This document shows positions 1 through 8,215 of a stretch of 64,000 nt of DNA, one piece after another. Where the stretch lies: the NCBI GenBank assembly GCA_016214845.1, contig JACRMS010000033.1, forward strand, positions 62,001-126,000, given 5' to 3'. How positions within the stretch are numbered: the stretch's first letter is position 1; every line of letters starts with the position of its first letter. Position numbers and translations under genes: made by a program. The stretch comes from Nitrospirota bacterium. Lineage in GTDB: Bacteria; Nitrospirota; Thermodesulfovibrionia; UBA6902. The notes below the pieces were generated by a model that was not told the DNA's origin, did not search any database, and saw nothing but the letters and a program-made list of their open reading frames with translations.

Positions 1-74
1 AGGGTAGCAAGGGGTTTCCCGGGGAAGCGGGTTGAGTTGAATCTTGCCGGTATTATCGCTACCGCTTTAGGCAT
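1..74 (-). CDS. kdsB: CMP-KDO synthetase (kdsB), 5' end only
   Basis: Only the first 24 codons are present; the gene reads leftward off the window edge. From the ATG at 72-74 the product begins MPKAVA and continues IIPARFNSTRFPGKPL, the N-terminal CTP-binding segment of 3-deoxy-manno-octulosonate cytidylyltransferase. That cytoplasmic enzyme activates KDO with CTP for lipopolysaccharide inner-core synthesis, so the host should have a Gram-negative outer membrane. The ATG lies about 30 nt past the livG stop on the same strand, with no strong ribosome binding site visible. The call rests on a short but very characteristic motif. Confidence 0.85.
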   Translation of the reverse strand, partial: MPKAVAIIPARFNSTRFPGKPLAT

Positions 75-104
75 AGAATACTTTACAATAGTTGTTTTTT
101 TAGT

Positions 105-878
105 TCAAGAGAGAAAATCAACTTCCTCTTTACCTAAATAAGCCTCTATCACGTATGGATTATTTTGAATTTCATTCGGAGTGCCTTCCGCTATCTTCAC
201 TCCGTGGTCAAGGACAATGATCCAGTCTGAAATACCCATGACGACCTTCATGTCATGCTCGATTATAATTACTGTCTTGCCCCACTCCCTGATCTTTTTA
301 ATAAGCTCCATCAGCGCCATTGTCTCCTGTGGGTTCATGCCCGCGGCAGGCTCATCAAGTAGTAATAATGCTGGCTCCGTTGCGAGGGCGCGCGCTATCT
401 CAAGCCGCTTCTGGTCTCCGTACGGAAGGTTCTCAGCGAGTGTGGAGGCGAAGTCCTGGATGCCCGTGAATTCCAGGTACTCAAGGGCCTTTGATCTTAT
501 CTCATCTTCTTCCCTCTGAAATTTTTTTGTGCCTAATACCGCGGTCAGCAGTCCCTCTTTTGAGCGCGCATGCTGGCCGATCATTACGTTTTCCAGCACG
601 GTCATTGAATTGAACACCCTGATATTCTGAAATGTGCGCGCGATGCCCTTTTCAGTTATTTCGTACGGCCTTCTTTGAGTGATGTCTTCATCTTCAAACA
701 GCACATGCCCTTTTGTCGATGGCAGCACACCGGTCAGGCAGTTGAACAGAGTGGTCTTGCCTGCGCCGTTCGGCCCGATTATGCTAAGGATGATCCCGCG
801 CTTGACCTTAAAGCTGACTTCCTCGATCGCCTTGAGCCCGCCGAATATTTTTGTTAAATTTCTGACTTCCAATATCAT
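105..878 (-). CDS. livG: Branched-chain amino acid ABC transporter ATP-binding protein LivG
   Basis: A 257-residue ABC ATPase of the LivG type, which powers high-affinity import of leucine, isoleucine, valine or related amides from the inner face of the membrane. Walker A GPNGAGKT is at residues 35-42, the Q-loop Gln at 84, the ABC signature YGDQK at 153-157 and Walker B LLLLDEP at 171-177. YGDQKRLEIARAL is typical of LivG rather than LivF. It follows livM and livH on the same strand, separated from livM by a short palindrome. No livF or substrate-binding livK follows; kdsB starts immediately after, so these partners must be encoded elsewhere. Confidence 0.93.
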   Translation of the reverse strand: MILEVRNLTKIFGGLKAIEEVSFKVKRGIILSIIGPNGAGKTTLFNCLTGVLPSTKGHVLFEDEDITQRRPYEITEKGIARTFQNIRVFNSMTVLENVMIGQHARSKEGLLTAVLGTKKFQREEDEIRSKALEYLEFTGIQDFASTLAENLPYGDQKRLEIARALATEPALLLLDEPAAGMNPQETMALMELIKKIREWGKTVIIIEHDMKVVMGISDWIIVLDHGVKIAEGTPNEIQNNPYVIEAYLGKEEVDFLS

Positions 879-897
879 GATGTTGTACCCTTAAAAA

Positions 898-920
898 GGG
901 CGTATGCCATACGCCCCTAC
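898..920 (-). repeat. GTAGGGGC palindrome, terminator-like, between livM and livG
   Basis: GGGCGTATG and CATACGCCC pair with a one-base centre. Read on the reverse strand the hairpin is followed by TTTTT, like a weak intrinsic terminator between livM and livG. The TAG stop codon of livM (917-919) is part of the GTAGGGG arm. It belongs to the family also found near 6.8, 7.5, 28.8, 33.5, 50.3 and 57.7 kb. Confidence 0.75.
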
Positions 921-1978
921 ATTTTTTTAATCAGCCCTTGCGGCCTGAAGATCATCATCAACACGAGGCCTACGCCGAGGGCCAGCATCCTGTATAACTG
1001 GAAATCCCTCAGCACCTCCGGCAAAAGAACGAGTATCAGTGAACCTAAAATAACTCCGGGAATGCTTCCGAGCCCGCCTAAGATTATCATGCAGACAACG
1101 AAAACCGATTCCATGAATGAAAAACTCTCAGGCGACACAAAGTGCATCTTGCTCGCAAACAAAGCGCCGGCAAGTCCGGCCCAGAAGGCGCCGAAGGTCA
1201 GCGCCATGAATTTGTATTTTCTTGTATTAATCCCCATCGCCTCTGCCGCTGTTTCGTCTTCACGGATTGAAAGCCACGCCCTTCCGGTGCGTGAATGGTA
1301 AACCCGTTTCACGATAAATGCCGCTATCAGCACGAACCCTAAAACAAGATAGTAGTAATACACCAGATTGCTGATCTCGAAACCGAGTATGAAAGGAGAG
1401 GGAATATTCGATATGCCGTTCGGCCCGCGCGTCACGCTGTCCCAGTTATTCAGCACGAGTCGGATTATCTCTCCAAAGCCCAAAGTGACAATTGCCAGAT
1501 AATCTCCCCTGAGCCTCAATGCCGGGAAGGCGAGAAGCAGCCCTGCCATAGATGTAAAAAGCAAAGTCAGAGGAAGCGCGCTCCAGAAACCGAGGCCGAA
1601 ATGTGTGGTCAGCAGGGCGTTTGAATACGCGCCGATGCCATAGAATGCCGCGAAGCCTAAATGCAAAAGCCCGCTGAAGCCTACAACAATATTTACGCCG
1701 AGGGCGAGGATTATATAAATGCAGACCAAGATCGCTACATCCGTGTAATAATCTTTGAAGAGAAACGGCAGGATGAAAGCGAATGCTATGAATGCCGCCG
1801 AAAGCAATTTTGTATTTACAGGTTTGGCTGGTTTTTTTATTTTGCCTAACAAATGTGCCAGAAGGACATAAACGCCGTATGAAACGCAGATGCCGACGAA
1901 GAGATACGCGCCGCCTTTGATCCCCATAAAAGGGATGGAAAGCAAAGCACACCAGAACATGAAGAGGACCTTCTTCAC
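917..1978 (-). CDS. livM: Branched-chain amino acid ABC transporter permease LivM
   Basis: A 353-residue polytopic inner-membrane permease. The central part has the LivM hallmark NIVVGFSGLLHLGFAAFYGI and, later, TRGPNGISNIPSP and AWLSIREDETAAEAMGIN, the cytoplasmic loop that contacts the ATPase. The C-terminus LGGLGSIPGVILGSL matches the BPD_transp_2 family. The N-terminus carries extra membrane segments, as usual for LivM compared with LivH. Its start overlaps the livH stop by 4 bases (ATGA), showing translational coupling. Its own stop codon sits in the arm of the palindrome that follows. Confidence 0.93.
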   Translation of the reverse strand: MKKVLFMFWCALLSIPFMGIKGGAYLFVGICVSYGVYVLLAHLLGKIKKPAKPVNTKLLSAAFIAFAFILPFLFKDYYTDVAILVCIYIILALGVNIVVGFSGLLHLGFAAFYGIGAYSNALLTTHFGLGFWSALPLTLLFTSMAGLLLAFPALRLRGDYLAIVTLGFGEIIRLVLNNWDSVTRGPNGISNIPSPFILGFEISNLVYYYYLVLGFVLIAAFIVKRVYHSRTGRAWLSIREDETAAEAMGINTRKYKFMALTFGAFWAGLAGALFASKMHFVSPESFSFMESVFVVCMIILGGLGSIPGVILGSLILVLLPEVLRDFQLYRMLALGVGLVLMMIFRPQGLIKKM

Positions 1979-2877
1979 GGCCTGTTCTCCCCGGATTTCC
2001 CAAGCAGTCCTGTCGGCTTCACAAGGAGGATCAGGATCAAAACAATAAACGCGTACGCATCCTTGTACTCACTCGATAAATAACTTGCGCCGAGGCTCTC
2101 TATGAGACCGAGCACTAATCCCCCGACCATTGCACCGGGAATGCTTCCTATTCCACCAAGCACTGCCGCGGTAAACGCCTTGATGCCCGCTATGTATCCA
2201 ATTGAATAATTCACAAGGCCGTAATACATGGCAACCATCAGCCCCGCAACAGCCGCAAGCCCTGAGCCGATTATAAACGTCACGGAGATTATCCTGTCGA
2301 TATTTATCCCAAGGAGCGACGCCATAGTTTTGTCCTGCGCCACCGCCCTCATTGCCTTGCCTGTTTTTGTCTTCATTATGAAAAGGTGCAATCCCGCCAT
2401 GAGAAGCAGGGAGGCAATGATGATGAATATCTGCAGCGATGTCATTGTCACGTTCAGAAACTCAACCGTTGTTACCGGGATGACATGCGGGAATACCTTG
2501 TCAGTTGCCCCCTGTGTGAGCATCACGTAATTCTGGAGAAAGATGGAAACGCCGATCGCGCTTATCAGGGGATTCAGCCTCGGCGCGTTCCTCAATGGCT
2601 TGTACGCGAGCTTCTCAACGGTGAATCCGTAAGCGGAGCAAACGATAACTGACATGACAAATGTTAAAAACAGTGATAAGAACAAACTGTACTGCGTGAG
2701 TCCTGCCGCCGTGAATATCCCAAGAAAAATAATTCCAAGATACGCGCCAATCATGTAGATCTCGCCGTGAGCGAAATTTATCAACTCTAATATTCCATAG
2801 ACCAGCGTATACCCCAGCGCAATAAGGGCATACACACCGCCGACCGTCAGGCCATTGATTATCTGCTGAAGAAGCAT
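1975..2877 (-). CDS. livH: Branched-chain amino acid ABC transporter permease LivH
   Basis: A 300-residue permease, the first gene of the reverse-strand livH-livM-livG unit. It begins MLLQQIINGLTVGGVYALIALG, the usual LivH N-terminus, and contains NFAHGEIYMIGAY and AVLGGIGSIPGAMVGGL, both family hallmarks. About eight hydrophobic segments are visible. With LivM it forms the heterodimeric membrane channel of the branched-chain amino acid importer. No ribosome binding site stands out. The 146-base gap to the divergent ABC gene at 3024 should hold both promoters, but I cannot point to convincing -35/-10 pairs. Confidence 0.93.
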   Translation of the reverse strand: MLLQQIINGLTVGGVYALIALGYTLVYGILELINFAHGEIYMIGAYLGIIFLGIFTAAGLTQYSLFLSLFLTFVMSVIVCSAYGFTVEKLAYKPLRNAPRLNPLISAIGVSIFLQNYVMLTQGATDKVFPHVIPVTTVEFLNVTMTSLQIFIIIASLLLMAGLHLFIMKTKTGKAMRAVAQDKTMASLLGINIDRIISVTFIIGSGLAAVAGLMVAMYYGLVNYSIGYIAGIKAFTAAVLGGIGSIPGAMVGGLVLGLIESLGASYLSSEYKDAYAFIVLILILLVKPTGLLGKSGENRP

Positions 2878-3023
2878 AGCGGAGAAATTTTAACAAATTA
2901 AAGCGGAGAATTGTATAAAACGGCTGAATGTACAACCAGAGGCCTTATGAGGGCTCCATGACTCTTGCTATCACAAATATAAATCCGATTCCCTCAAAAT
3001 GTAATTTCTGCTAAACTCTTTTC

Positions 3024-4007
3024 ATGTCGATCATTAAAGTTGAAAGCCTTTCCAAAAGCTTTGGAGACTTGAGCGCTGTCGATAATATCTCTTTTGAGGT
3101 TGAAGAAGGCACGATCTTCGGGTTCCTGGGCCCTAACGGCGCGGGAAAGACAACCACCATTAACATCCTCTGCACGCTGCTTGCGCCGACCTCGGGGAAG
3201 GCGTCTATTGCCGGACATGATTGCCTGAAAGAACCGTCTGAGGTCAGGAAGGCCATCGGGATCGTCTTTCAGGACACAACCCTCGACAAGGATTTAACGG
3301 CATATGAAAACCTGATGTTCCATGCATACCTGTATGATGTGAAGAAGAGTGAAATCAAAACGCGCGTCGAAGACGCCCTGCATTTTGTCGGTCTTTATGA
3401 GAGGAAAACCGACCTCGTTAAAAAATTCTCCGGCGGCATGAAACGCAAGCTTGAGGTTGCGCGCGGGCTGGTCCACAGGCCCCGTGTCCTTTTTCTTGAT
3501 GAACCGACTCTCGGGCTTGATCCTCAGTCAAGGGCCAACCTGTGGGATTTCATAGTCAAGCTTCCTGAAAAACACAACGTGACCATCTTTATGACAACGC
3601 ACTACATGGAAGAGGCTGAGGTCTGCAACAAGATCGCCATAATCGACAAAGGGAAGATAATCTCGATCGGGACCCCTGATGAGTTGAAAAAGACCGTCGG
3701 CGGAGATGTTATCTATATCAAGACCTCCGATAATAAAAAGGCGAGAGTCGAAATAGAAAAGCTGTTCAATCTGGAAGTCTCCGAGGAGAATGGCGAATTG
3801 TTTCTGACAACCCTGAAAGGCGACACGTGCATACCGGAGATCATAAAGGCCGTAGGTGAACAGGTCCTCTCGGTAAGGCTCCAGCGCCCTACCCTCAACG
3901 ACGTCTTTCTCAAGATGACAGGCAAACAGATCAGGGAGCAGGATGTGTCTTCGGATGACACGGTAAGGGAAACTGTGCGTGCCTACAGGAGGAGATTCAG
4001 CAAGTAG
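3024..4007 (+). CDS. ABC-2 type exporter ATP-binding protein (DrrA/CcmA class)
   Basis: A 327-residue ABC ATPase. Walker A GPNGAGKT is at about residues 36-43, followed by the Q-loop VFQDTT, signature FSGGMKRKLEVARGL and Walker B VLFLDEPTLGLD. The C-terminal ~90 residues (GTPDELKKTVGGD and LQRPTLNDVFLKMTG) match the DrrA-type extension that follows the nucleotide-binding domain in antibiotic or polysaccharide exporters. Its membrane partner is probably the ABC-2 permease at 6060-6818, separated from it by a PilZ gene and two reverse-strand small genes. The substrate is unknown; the family exports drugs, lipids or glycans. Confidence 0.88.
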   Translation: MSIIKVESLSKSFGDLSAVDNISFEVEEGTIFGFLGPNGAGKTTTINILCTLLAPTSGKASIAGHDCLKEPSEVRKAIGIVFQDTTLDKDLTAYENLMFHAYLYDVKKSEIKTRVEDALHFVGLYERKTDLVKKFSGGMKRKLEVARGLVHRPRVLFLDEPTLGLDPQSRANLWDFIVKLPEKHNVTIFMTTHYMEEAEVCNKIAIIDKGKIISIGTPDELKKTVGGDVIYIKTSDNKKARVEIEKLFNLEVSEENGELFLTTLKGDTCIPEIIKAVGEQVLSVRLQRPTLNDVFLKMTGKQIREQDVSSDDTVRETVRAYRRRFSK

Positions 4008-4070
4008 CCCCTTTTTGATTTTTCTCCTGCCTCTATACAATAACCGCTTTTTTGTTGTAAGATTTTTGCT

Positions 4071-5144
4071 ATGGCGAAAGACAATCTCTGTTTATTAATA
4101 TGCGACAATTATAAAAACGAAGCTGCCTCTGTAATCGAAGCCGGAGGTTTTAAGGACGTAAAGTTATTTACCTTTCCTCCTGCCTGTTACAGCGCCGGGG
4201 ACGAAAAACAGGAGTTGTCCGGTTTTCTGCCTCCGCGCAAAAGCAGGTGCGGACGGACTGTCTTCTTAGGGAGTCACTGCGCGGACCGTTTTGAACTTCC
4301 AGGAAAGGACCGCGCGGATTTTCGTTCTCACCTGACTGATCAGTGTTTCTACATGTTCGCAAATAAAAATATCATTGACGCGTATTTGAAGGAAAAGGCT
4401 TACATCCTGACCCCGGGTTTTCTGTCCCTGTGGCGTCAGTGTATAAAAGAGATGGGGTTAGACAAGAAAACAGCCGGGAAATTCTTCAAGAGATCTTTTT
4501 CAAAATTAGTTCTGCTTGATACAGGAACGGAGAAAAACATTTCAAAAAAACTTCAGCAATTTTCCGAGTTCCTCAACCTGTCCTGTAAGACAGTGCCGGT
4601 AGGACTGGACCACTTCAGCATGTTTCTGAAAGGGACCATCCTTGAGTGGCGTCTGGAAAATATAAAAAACGTCGAGCGTACTGCTGTCAAAAAAACAGTT
4701 CATAAGAACCAATCACTGTTGAGCGAAAAGGATGAAGCCGTCATACCTGAAACCTTCACGGAACGAAATGAAATGGAAGAACAGTCAAACATTGCGGCAT
4801 TCAAAGAAACTGACAGGCGCATGCACAAACGCTTCAGCATTGACAGGACATGTCTCGTGGAGATAAATGACTCCGAGATGGTCGAGCTTAAAGACATAAG
4901 CCTCGGCGGAGCACGCCTTGGCATTTCCCGCCCCCTGCCTGCTGACAGCATTCATGGGGTTAGAATTTTCCCATCAATAAAAAATGAAATATATCTGACA
5001 GGCGCGGTCGTATGGTCATCTTCAAAAGACCCTGCCTGTCCGCATCATTATGAGACAGGGCTTAAATTCGTTAATATTGATGAGGACTCGACCCGCTCGC
5101 TCGATAAATTTTTCAGCTCAATTGCCAACCCAGCCTCGAAATAA
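4071..5144 (+). CDS. DUF1638-like domain plus PilZ domain protein
   Basis: 357 residues. Residues ~1-210 look like the DUF1638-type domain sometimes found in front of signalling modules (YILTPGFLSLWRQCIKEMG, KLVLLDTGTEKN, VPVGLDHFSMFL). After a linker, residues ~247-350 are a PilZ domain with the two cyclic-di-GMP-binding signatures: RMHKR (RxxxR) and DISLGGARL (D/NxSxxG). The protein is therefore a probable cytoplasmic c-di-GMP effector with an unknown input domain. It sits between an ABC ATPase and its likely permease. The window also encodes a GGDEF protein (19957) that could supply c-di-GMP. PilZ is confident; the DUF1638 label is from memory of the family. Confidence 0.75.
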   Translation: MAKDNLCLLICDNYKNEAASVIEAGGFKDVKLFTFPPACYSAGDEKQELSGFLPPRKSRCGRTVFLGSHCADRFELPGKDRADFRSHLTDQCFYMFANKNIIDAYLKEKAYILTPGFLSLWRQCIKEMGLDKKTAGKFFKRSFSKLVLLDTGTEKNISKKLQQFSEFLNLSCKTVPVGLDHFSMFLKGTILEWRLENIKNVERTAVKKTVHKNQSLLSEKDEAVIPETFTERNEMEEQSNIAAFKETDRRMHKRFSIDRTCLVEINDSEMVELKDISLGGARLGISRPLPADSIHGVRIFPSIKNEIYLTGAVVWSSSKDPACPHHYETGLKFVNIDEDSTRSLDKFFSSIANPASK

Positions 5145-5158
5145 GACCGGCAATCAAA

Positions 5159-5644
5159 TCAACTGCCGAACTTTCTGCATAACCCGTCAATATAATCTTG
5201 CAGTTCATCCGGCACGAGCAGTTTGTCTGGCAGTTCAACCTGAAGCACATAAATGGCGTTGAATATTTTTTTCAGAAGGTTTATAACGCAGTAATTTATC
5301 ATCGCATCAGGAAGTGAATCAGGGGCGTTTTCGATAAGCAGCCGCTCTGTAAACCAGCCATCCTTGACGGGAACAATTTCCGTGCAATTAATTCCCGGCA
5401 CAGCCTTTGGAGTTGCCCCTGATGACAGCGCCAGATCCCTTACCCCGATATTAACAAGCTGCAGGCCCCTCATTGCCGGATTCGACATCGGGCGGTGCCG
5501 CCCCTTTGTGATGGGGAGAAAACGCGTGAGGTTAACACCAGAGCAGTAGATCAATGCGCCATTCCCGCTCTTGTCAGGTTTTAAAATAAAATACATGAAG
5601 TCATTTATGTACTGATATGTTTTTGTGTGCTGAATATTCGACAT
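5159..5644 (-). CDS. Hypothetical protein, 161 residues
   Basis: I do not recognise this family. The product is soluble and mildly hydrophobic, without signal peptide or clear membrane segment. It has a glycine- and proline-containing middle (ALSSGATPKAVPGINCTEIVPVKDGWF) and a helical C-terminus. The ATG lies two bases after the stop of the small Cys-rich gene upstream on the same strand, so the two form an operon. Both are inserted, in opposite orientation, between the PilZ gene and the ABC-2 permease. No function is proposed. Confidence 0.6.
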   Translation of the reverse strand: MSNIQHTKTYQYINDFMYFILKPDKSGNGALIYCSGVNLTRFLPITKGRHRPMSNPAMRGLQLVNIGVRDLALSSGATPKAVPGINCTEIVPVKDGWFTERLLIENAPDSLPDAMINYCVINLLKKIFNAIYVLQVELPDKLLVPDELQDYIDGLCRKFGS

Positions 5645-5646
5645 GC

Positions 5647-5883
5647 TTATATTTTATACCGGTGGTAAATTTCGTTTCTTAAAGGACAATTGCATAGTTC
5701 GGTTTTCTTATGAAGCTCCAGGTAAGGACAATCTTTATTTCCCTCGCATTTCACAAAATATACATCGCCGCTCATGTGGCAAATGATCCTGCAAAGATGT
5801 TCCTTTTCTCCTGAGAGACACCTGAAGTCTTTATTGCACTTGGTCGTCTTTTTAATAATTTCATCAGGAATTTCAATCTTCAC
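5647..5883 (-). CDS. Small Cys-rich protein, probable metal binder (GTG start)
   Basis: 78 residues starting at the GTG at 5881-5883. An open frame extends upstream to an ATG at 5919, but a strong AAAAGGAGGG ribosome binding site lies 8 bases before the GTG and would otherwise sit inside the coding sequence, so the GTG is preferred. The product has eight cysteines spaced as KCNKDFRC, HLCRIIC, KCEGNKDC and LCNC, suggesting zinc or iron-sulfur binding. It is coupled to the downstream hypothetical gene (2-base gap). I know no family name. The same layout, a Cys-rich protein with GTG start behind GGAGG, recurs at 15613-15948. Confidence 0.65.
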   Translation of the reverse strand: MKIEIPDEIIKKTTKCNKDFRCLSGEKEHLCRIICHMSGDVYFVKCEGNKDCPYLELHKKTELCNCPLRNEIYHRYKI

Positions 5884-6059
5884 TTTATTCTCCCTCCTTT
5901 TAACCTGAAAACTGAACATCTTCCGCTTGGCCCCTCATTGACAAGATAACATACCATGCTGTCCAGGTTCAATACAAATCTGCCGTCAAAGTCCTTGAAT
6001 TCATAATCTGCTATAATTTAAAACATAAGTTCAATTCAGATTGGAAGGGGTGACTTACT

Positions 6060-6818
6060 CTGGTAGAAGCTAACGCCGTCTATGTTTTAGTCGCGAGGGA
6101 CTTCAAAAAGTTCGTGAGGGAGAAAAGCCGCCTCATCTCCACCCTCATGCGTCCCCTCATCTGGCTTTTCCTTGTCGGCGGAGGCATGTCGCGCCTTGTC
6201 ACTCCGGGCATGGGCGTTTCATACATGCAGTTCATCTTCCCCGGCATACTCGGCATGACGGTCCTGTTCAGCTCCATCTTCTCCTCCATCTCGATCATTT
6301 GGGACAAGGAGTTCGGGCTGATGAAAGAGATCCTCGTTGCGCCGGTATCGAGGCTCTCGATAGTTATTGGAAAGGCATTGAGCGGGACCATTATCTCCGT
6401 CATTCAGGCGACGATAATTCTGATGCTCTTCCCTTTTTTAGGCATCAAGCTGAGCTTGCTCTCCATCCCCTACGCCATTGCCATCTCTTTTCTGCTTGCA
6501 TTTTGCATATCAGCTCTTGGCATTATCATCGCGACATTTTTTGAGAACATGGAAAGTTTCAGCTCTATCATGAATTTTATTGTAATGCCGATGTTCTTCC
6601 TGTCGGGCGCAATGTACCCCGTGAAAAATCTTCCTGAGATATTAAAGCTGATATCAAAATTGAATCCGCTGACGTTTGGAATAGACGCGCTGAAACACGC
6701 GATATTCCGGGACACCATGATATTCGATTTCCCGCTGTGGATTGACTTAAGCGTATTGATAATCTCTTCAACTGTATTTGTTGTATTGGCCGGTATCATG
6801 TTTGAGAGAAAGAAATAA
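6060..6818 (+). CDS. ABC-2 type transporter permease, probable non-standard start
   Basis: An inner-membrane permease with six hydrophobic segments and the ABC-2 family loop KEFGLMKEILVAPVSR. FLSGAMYPVKNLPEILK and LNPLTFGIDALK near the C-terminus are the usual ABC-2 hallmarks. The first standard start in frame is the GTG at 6114, but the reading upstream of it (VEANAVYVLVARDFKKF) looks like the normal amphipathic N-terminus of this family and stays open to a TGA at 6051. The only plausible start is then the CTG at 6060, with GGAAGGGG about 11 bases upstream. If CTG is not used, the gene is 6114-6818. Likely partner of the ATPase at 3024. Confidence 0.8.
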   Translation: MVEANAVYVLVARDFKKFVREKSRLISTLMRPLIWLFLVGGGMSRLVTPGMGVSYMQFIFPGILGMTVLFSSIFSSISIIWDKEFGLMKEILVAPVSRLSIVIGKALSGTIISVIQATIILMLFPFLGIKLSLLSIPYAIAISFLLAFCISALGIIIATFFENMESFSSIMNFIVMPMFFLSGAMYPVKNLPEILKLISKLNPLTFGIDALKHAIFRDTMIFDFPLWIDLSVLIISSTVFVVLAGIMFERKK

Positions 6819-6821
6819 ACT

Positions 6822-6847
6822 GTAGGGGCGATCCGGCGGGTCGCCCT
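6822..6847. repeat. GTAGGGGC palindrome
   Basis: GTAGGGGCGATCC pairs with GGGTCGCCC (one G-T position) directly after the permease stop and just ahead of the SDR ribosome binding site. Member of the GTAGGGGC intergenic palindrome family. Confidence 0.65.
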
Positions 6848-6869
6848 TAATAAAAGGGGGATGACATCC

Positions 6870-7541
6870 ATGAAAAACAAGATCGTCTTCATCACAGGCG
6901 CAAGCTCAGGCATCGGGAGGGAAACCGCTTACAAATTCGCACCAGCAGGGGCAAACCTCATTCTGACGTACAACAAGAAGAAAAAGGGCGGGGAAGAAAC
7001 CCTTAAACGATGTCTTGAATCGGGCGCAAAAGACGCGCTTTTGCTTAAGCTTGATTTAACGGACAACAAAAGCATAGTCTCTGCTGTAAAGCAGGCGCTG
7101 AAGAAATTCGGCAGTGTTGACATCATGATCAACAACGCAGGAACAGGCGTTGTCAAACCGCTGAAAGACAACACGGTTGCTGAGATCGAGCAGCAGCTCC
7201 GCACAAACCTCGAAGGCCTTATAAAAATCACCCGCGCCATGCTCCCTCACGTCAGAGAAACCATCATCAATGTCGGAAGTTTCCTCAGCAAAAACGCCTA
7301 CGGAGACATGGCTGTCTATTGCGCGTCAAAGTACGGCGTCCGGGGATTTACACAGTCTCTCGCTGAGGAACTCCCGGACCTCAAGATCTGCTGTGTCAAT
7401 CCCGACCTGACCGCAACTACGCTGACCGGAAATGAAGGAAGGCCGCCGGAAGCAGTCGCGGATATAATCTTCAAAGCCGCCGCAGGAAAGATAAGATGTA
7501 AAAAAGGCGGAGACGTGGACGTGTGGGAAGTTTTGAAGTAG
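6870..7541 (+). CDS. Short-chain dehydrogenase/reductase (SDR)
   Basis: A 223-residue classical SDR. The N-terminal nucleotide-binding motif GASSGIG follows the first beta strand, NNAG is present in the middle, and the catalytic Tyr-x-x-x-Lys is YCASK, with an upstream GS pair as the candidate catalytic serine. The substrate is unknown. An upstream ATG at 6861 directly abuts the AAAAGGGGG ribosome binding site, so the ATG at 6870, about 9 bases from it, is the better start. The TAG stop is formed by the arm of a GTAGGGG palindrome shared with the convergent gene. At ~223 residues it is slightly shorter than most SDRs. Confidence 0.85.
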   Translation: MKNKIVFITGASSGIGRETAYKFAPAGANLILTYNKKKKGGEETLKRCLESGAKDALLLKLDLTDNKSIVSAVKQALKKFGSVDIMINNAGTGVVKPLKDNTVAEIEQQLRTNLEGLIKITRAMLPHVRETIINVGSFLSKNAYGDMAVYCASKYGVRGFTQSLAEELPDLKICCVNPDLTATTLTGNEGRPPEAVADIIFKAAAGKIRCKKGGDVDVWEVLK

Positions 7542-7565
7542 GGGCACGGCGCGCTGTACCCCTAC
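7538..7565. repeat. GTAGGGG palindrome supplying two stop codons
   Basis: GTAGGGG (7538-7544) and CCCCTAC (7559-7565) are perfect inverted arms around a GC-rich core (ACGGCGCGCTGT). It lies between convergent genes. The left arm contains the TAG stop of the SDR gene (7539-7541); the right arm, read on the reverse strand, contains the TAG stop of the DUF2569 gene (7562-7564). A hairpin here could act as a bidirectional terminator. Confidence 0.8.
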
Positions 7566-8053
7566 GGATTAACAAACGTCGCCTTGACGCGTTTGGACTT
7601 TACGAAATAAGGGATCCCCACGGCCGTTATGAAAATAGTGCTGATAACCCCGATGTTTTCCGGCATGGAGAGTTCTTTGAAGAACAATGAGATCCATGAC
7701 ACATTCGCGACTATTATCAGCATATGAACAGTAAGACATGCGATTATCATTTTCGGCAGCGCCTGCTTTTTCCTGAAAAACAAAAAAGAGACATATACAA
7801 CCAGGACCAGGTGCATTGCAACTATCAGGGTCTGAGAGATAAGCGCCGCCCTTAATCCGGGGAACTGTGTAAAGGTCTCTTTCAATAACTGGTTGTTCAT
7901 CAGCTTAATATTCATTAATATCAAACTGGCCAGAAGCACGGGCGTAGCAACCATACTGACCGCTGGCAAAAAAAGCCAGCCTTCAATGCCTGAGTAATTC
8001 GCCTCTTTATCTTTGTCCCTACTTTTACTGAAAAGTTTTTCAAGTAATCTCAT
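7562..8053 (-). CDS. DUF2569-like integral membrane protein
   Basis: About 163 residues with four predicted membrane segments. The N-terminal GIEGWLFLPA and the C-terminal IPYFVKSKRVKATF are features I associate with the DUF2569 (YdgK-like) family, whose function is unknown. An AAGGAGG site precedes TTG-ATG; the ATG at 8053 is taken as the start. The gene is convergent with the SDR gene and its stop codon lies in their shared palindrome. The 160-base upstream gap contains no other gene. Confidence 0.7.
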   Translation of the reverse strand: MRLLEKLFSKSRDKDKEANYSGIEGWLFLPAVSMVATPVLLASLILMNIKLMNNQLLKETFTQFPGLRAALISQTLIVAMHLVLVVYVSFLFFRKKQALPKMIIACLTVHMLIIVANVSWISLFFKELSMPENIGVISTIFITAVGIPYFVKSKRVKATFVNP

Positions 8054-8215
8054 CAACCTAACATCCTCCTTCTATCTTCATCTTTGAAGGTAGTTACCTT
8101 GATTATATTATCGGAGTCATAAAAAACCAGTGACGCACGTCACAAAATGTAGGCGCGGGCATGTGGGAAAGCAAGATATATTTGCCAGCCTCTGAAGTAC
8201 GGAAAGAAACGGTTT

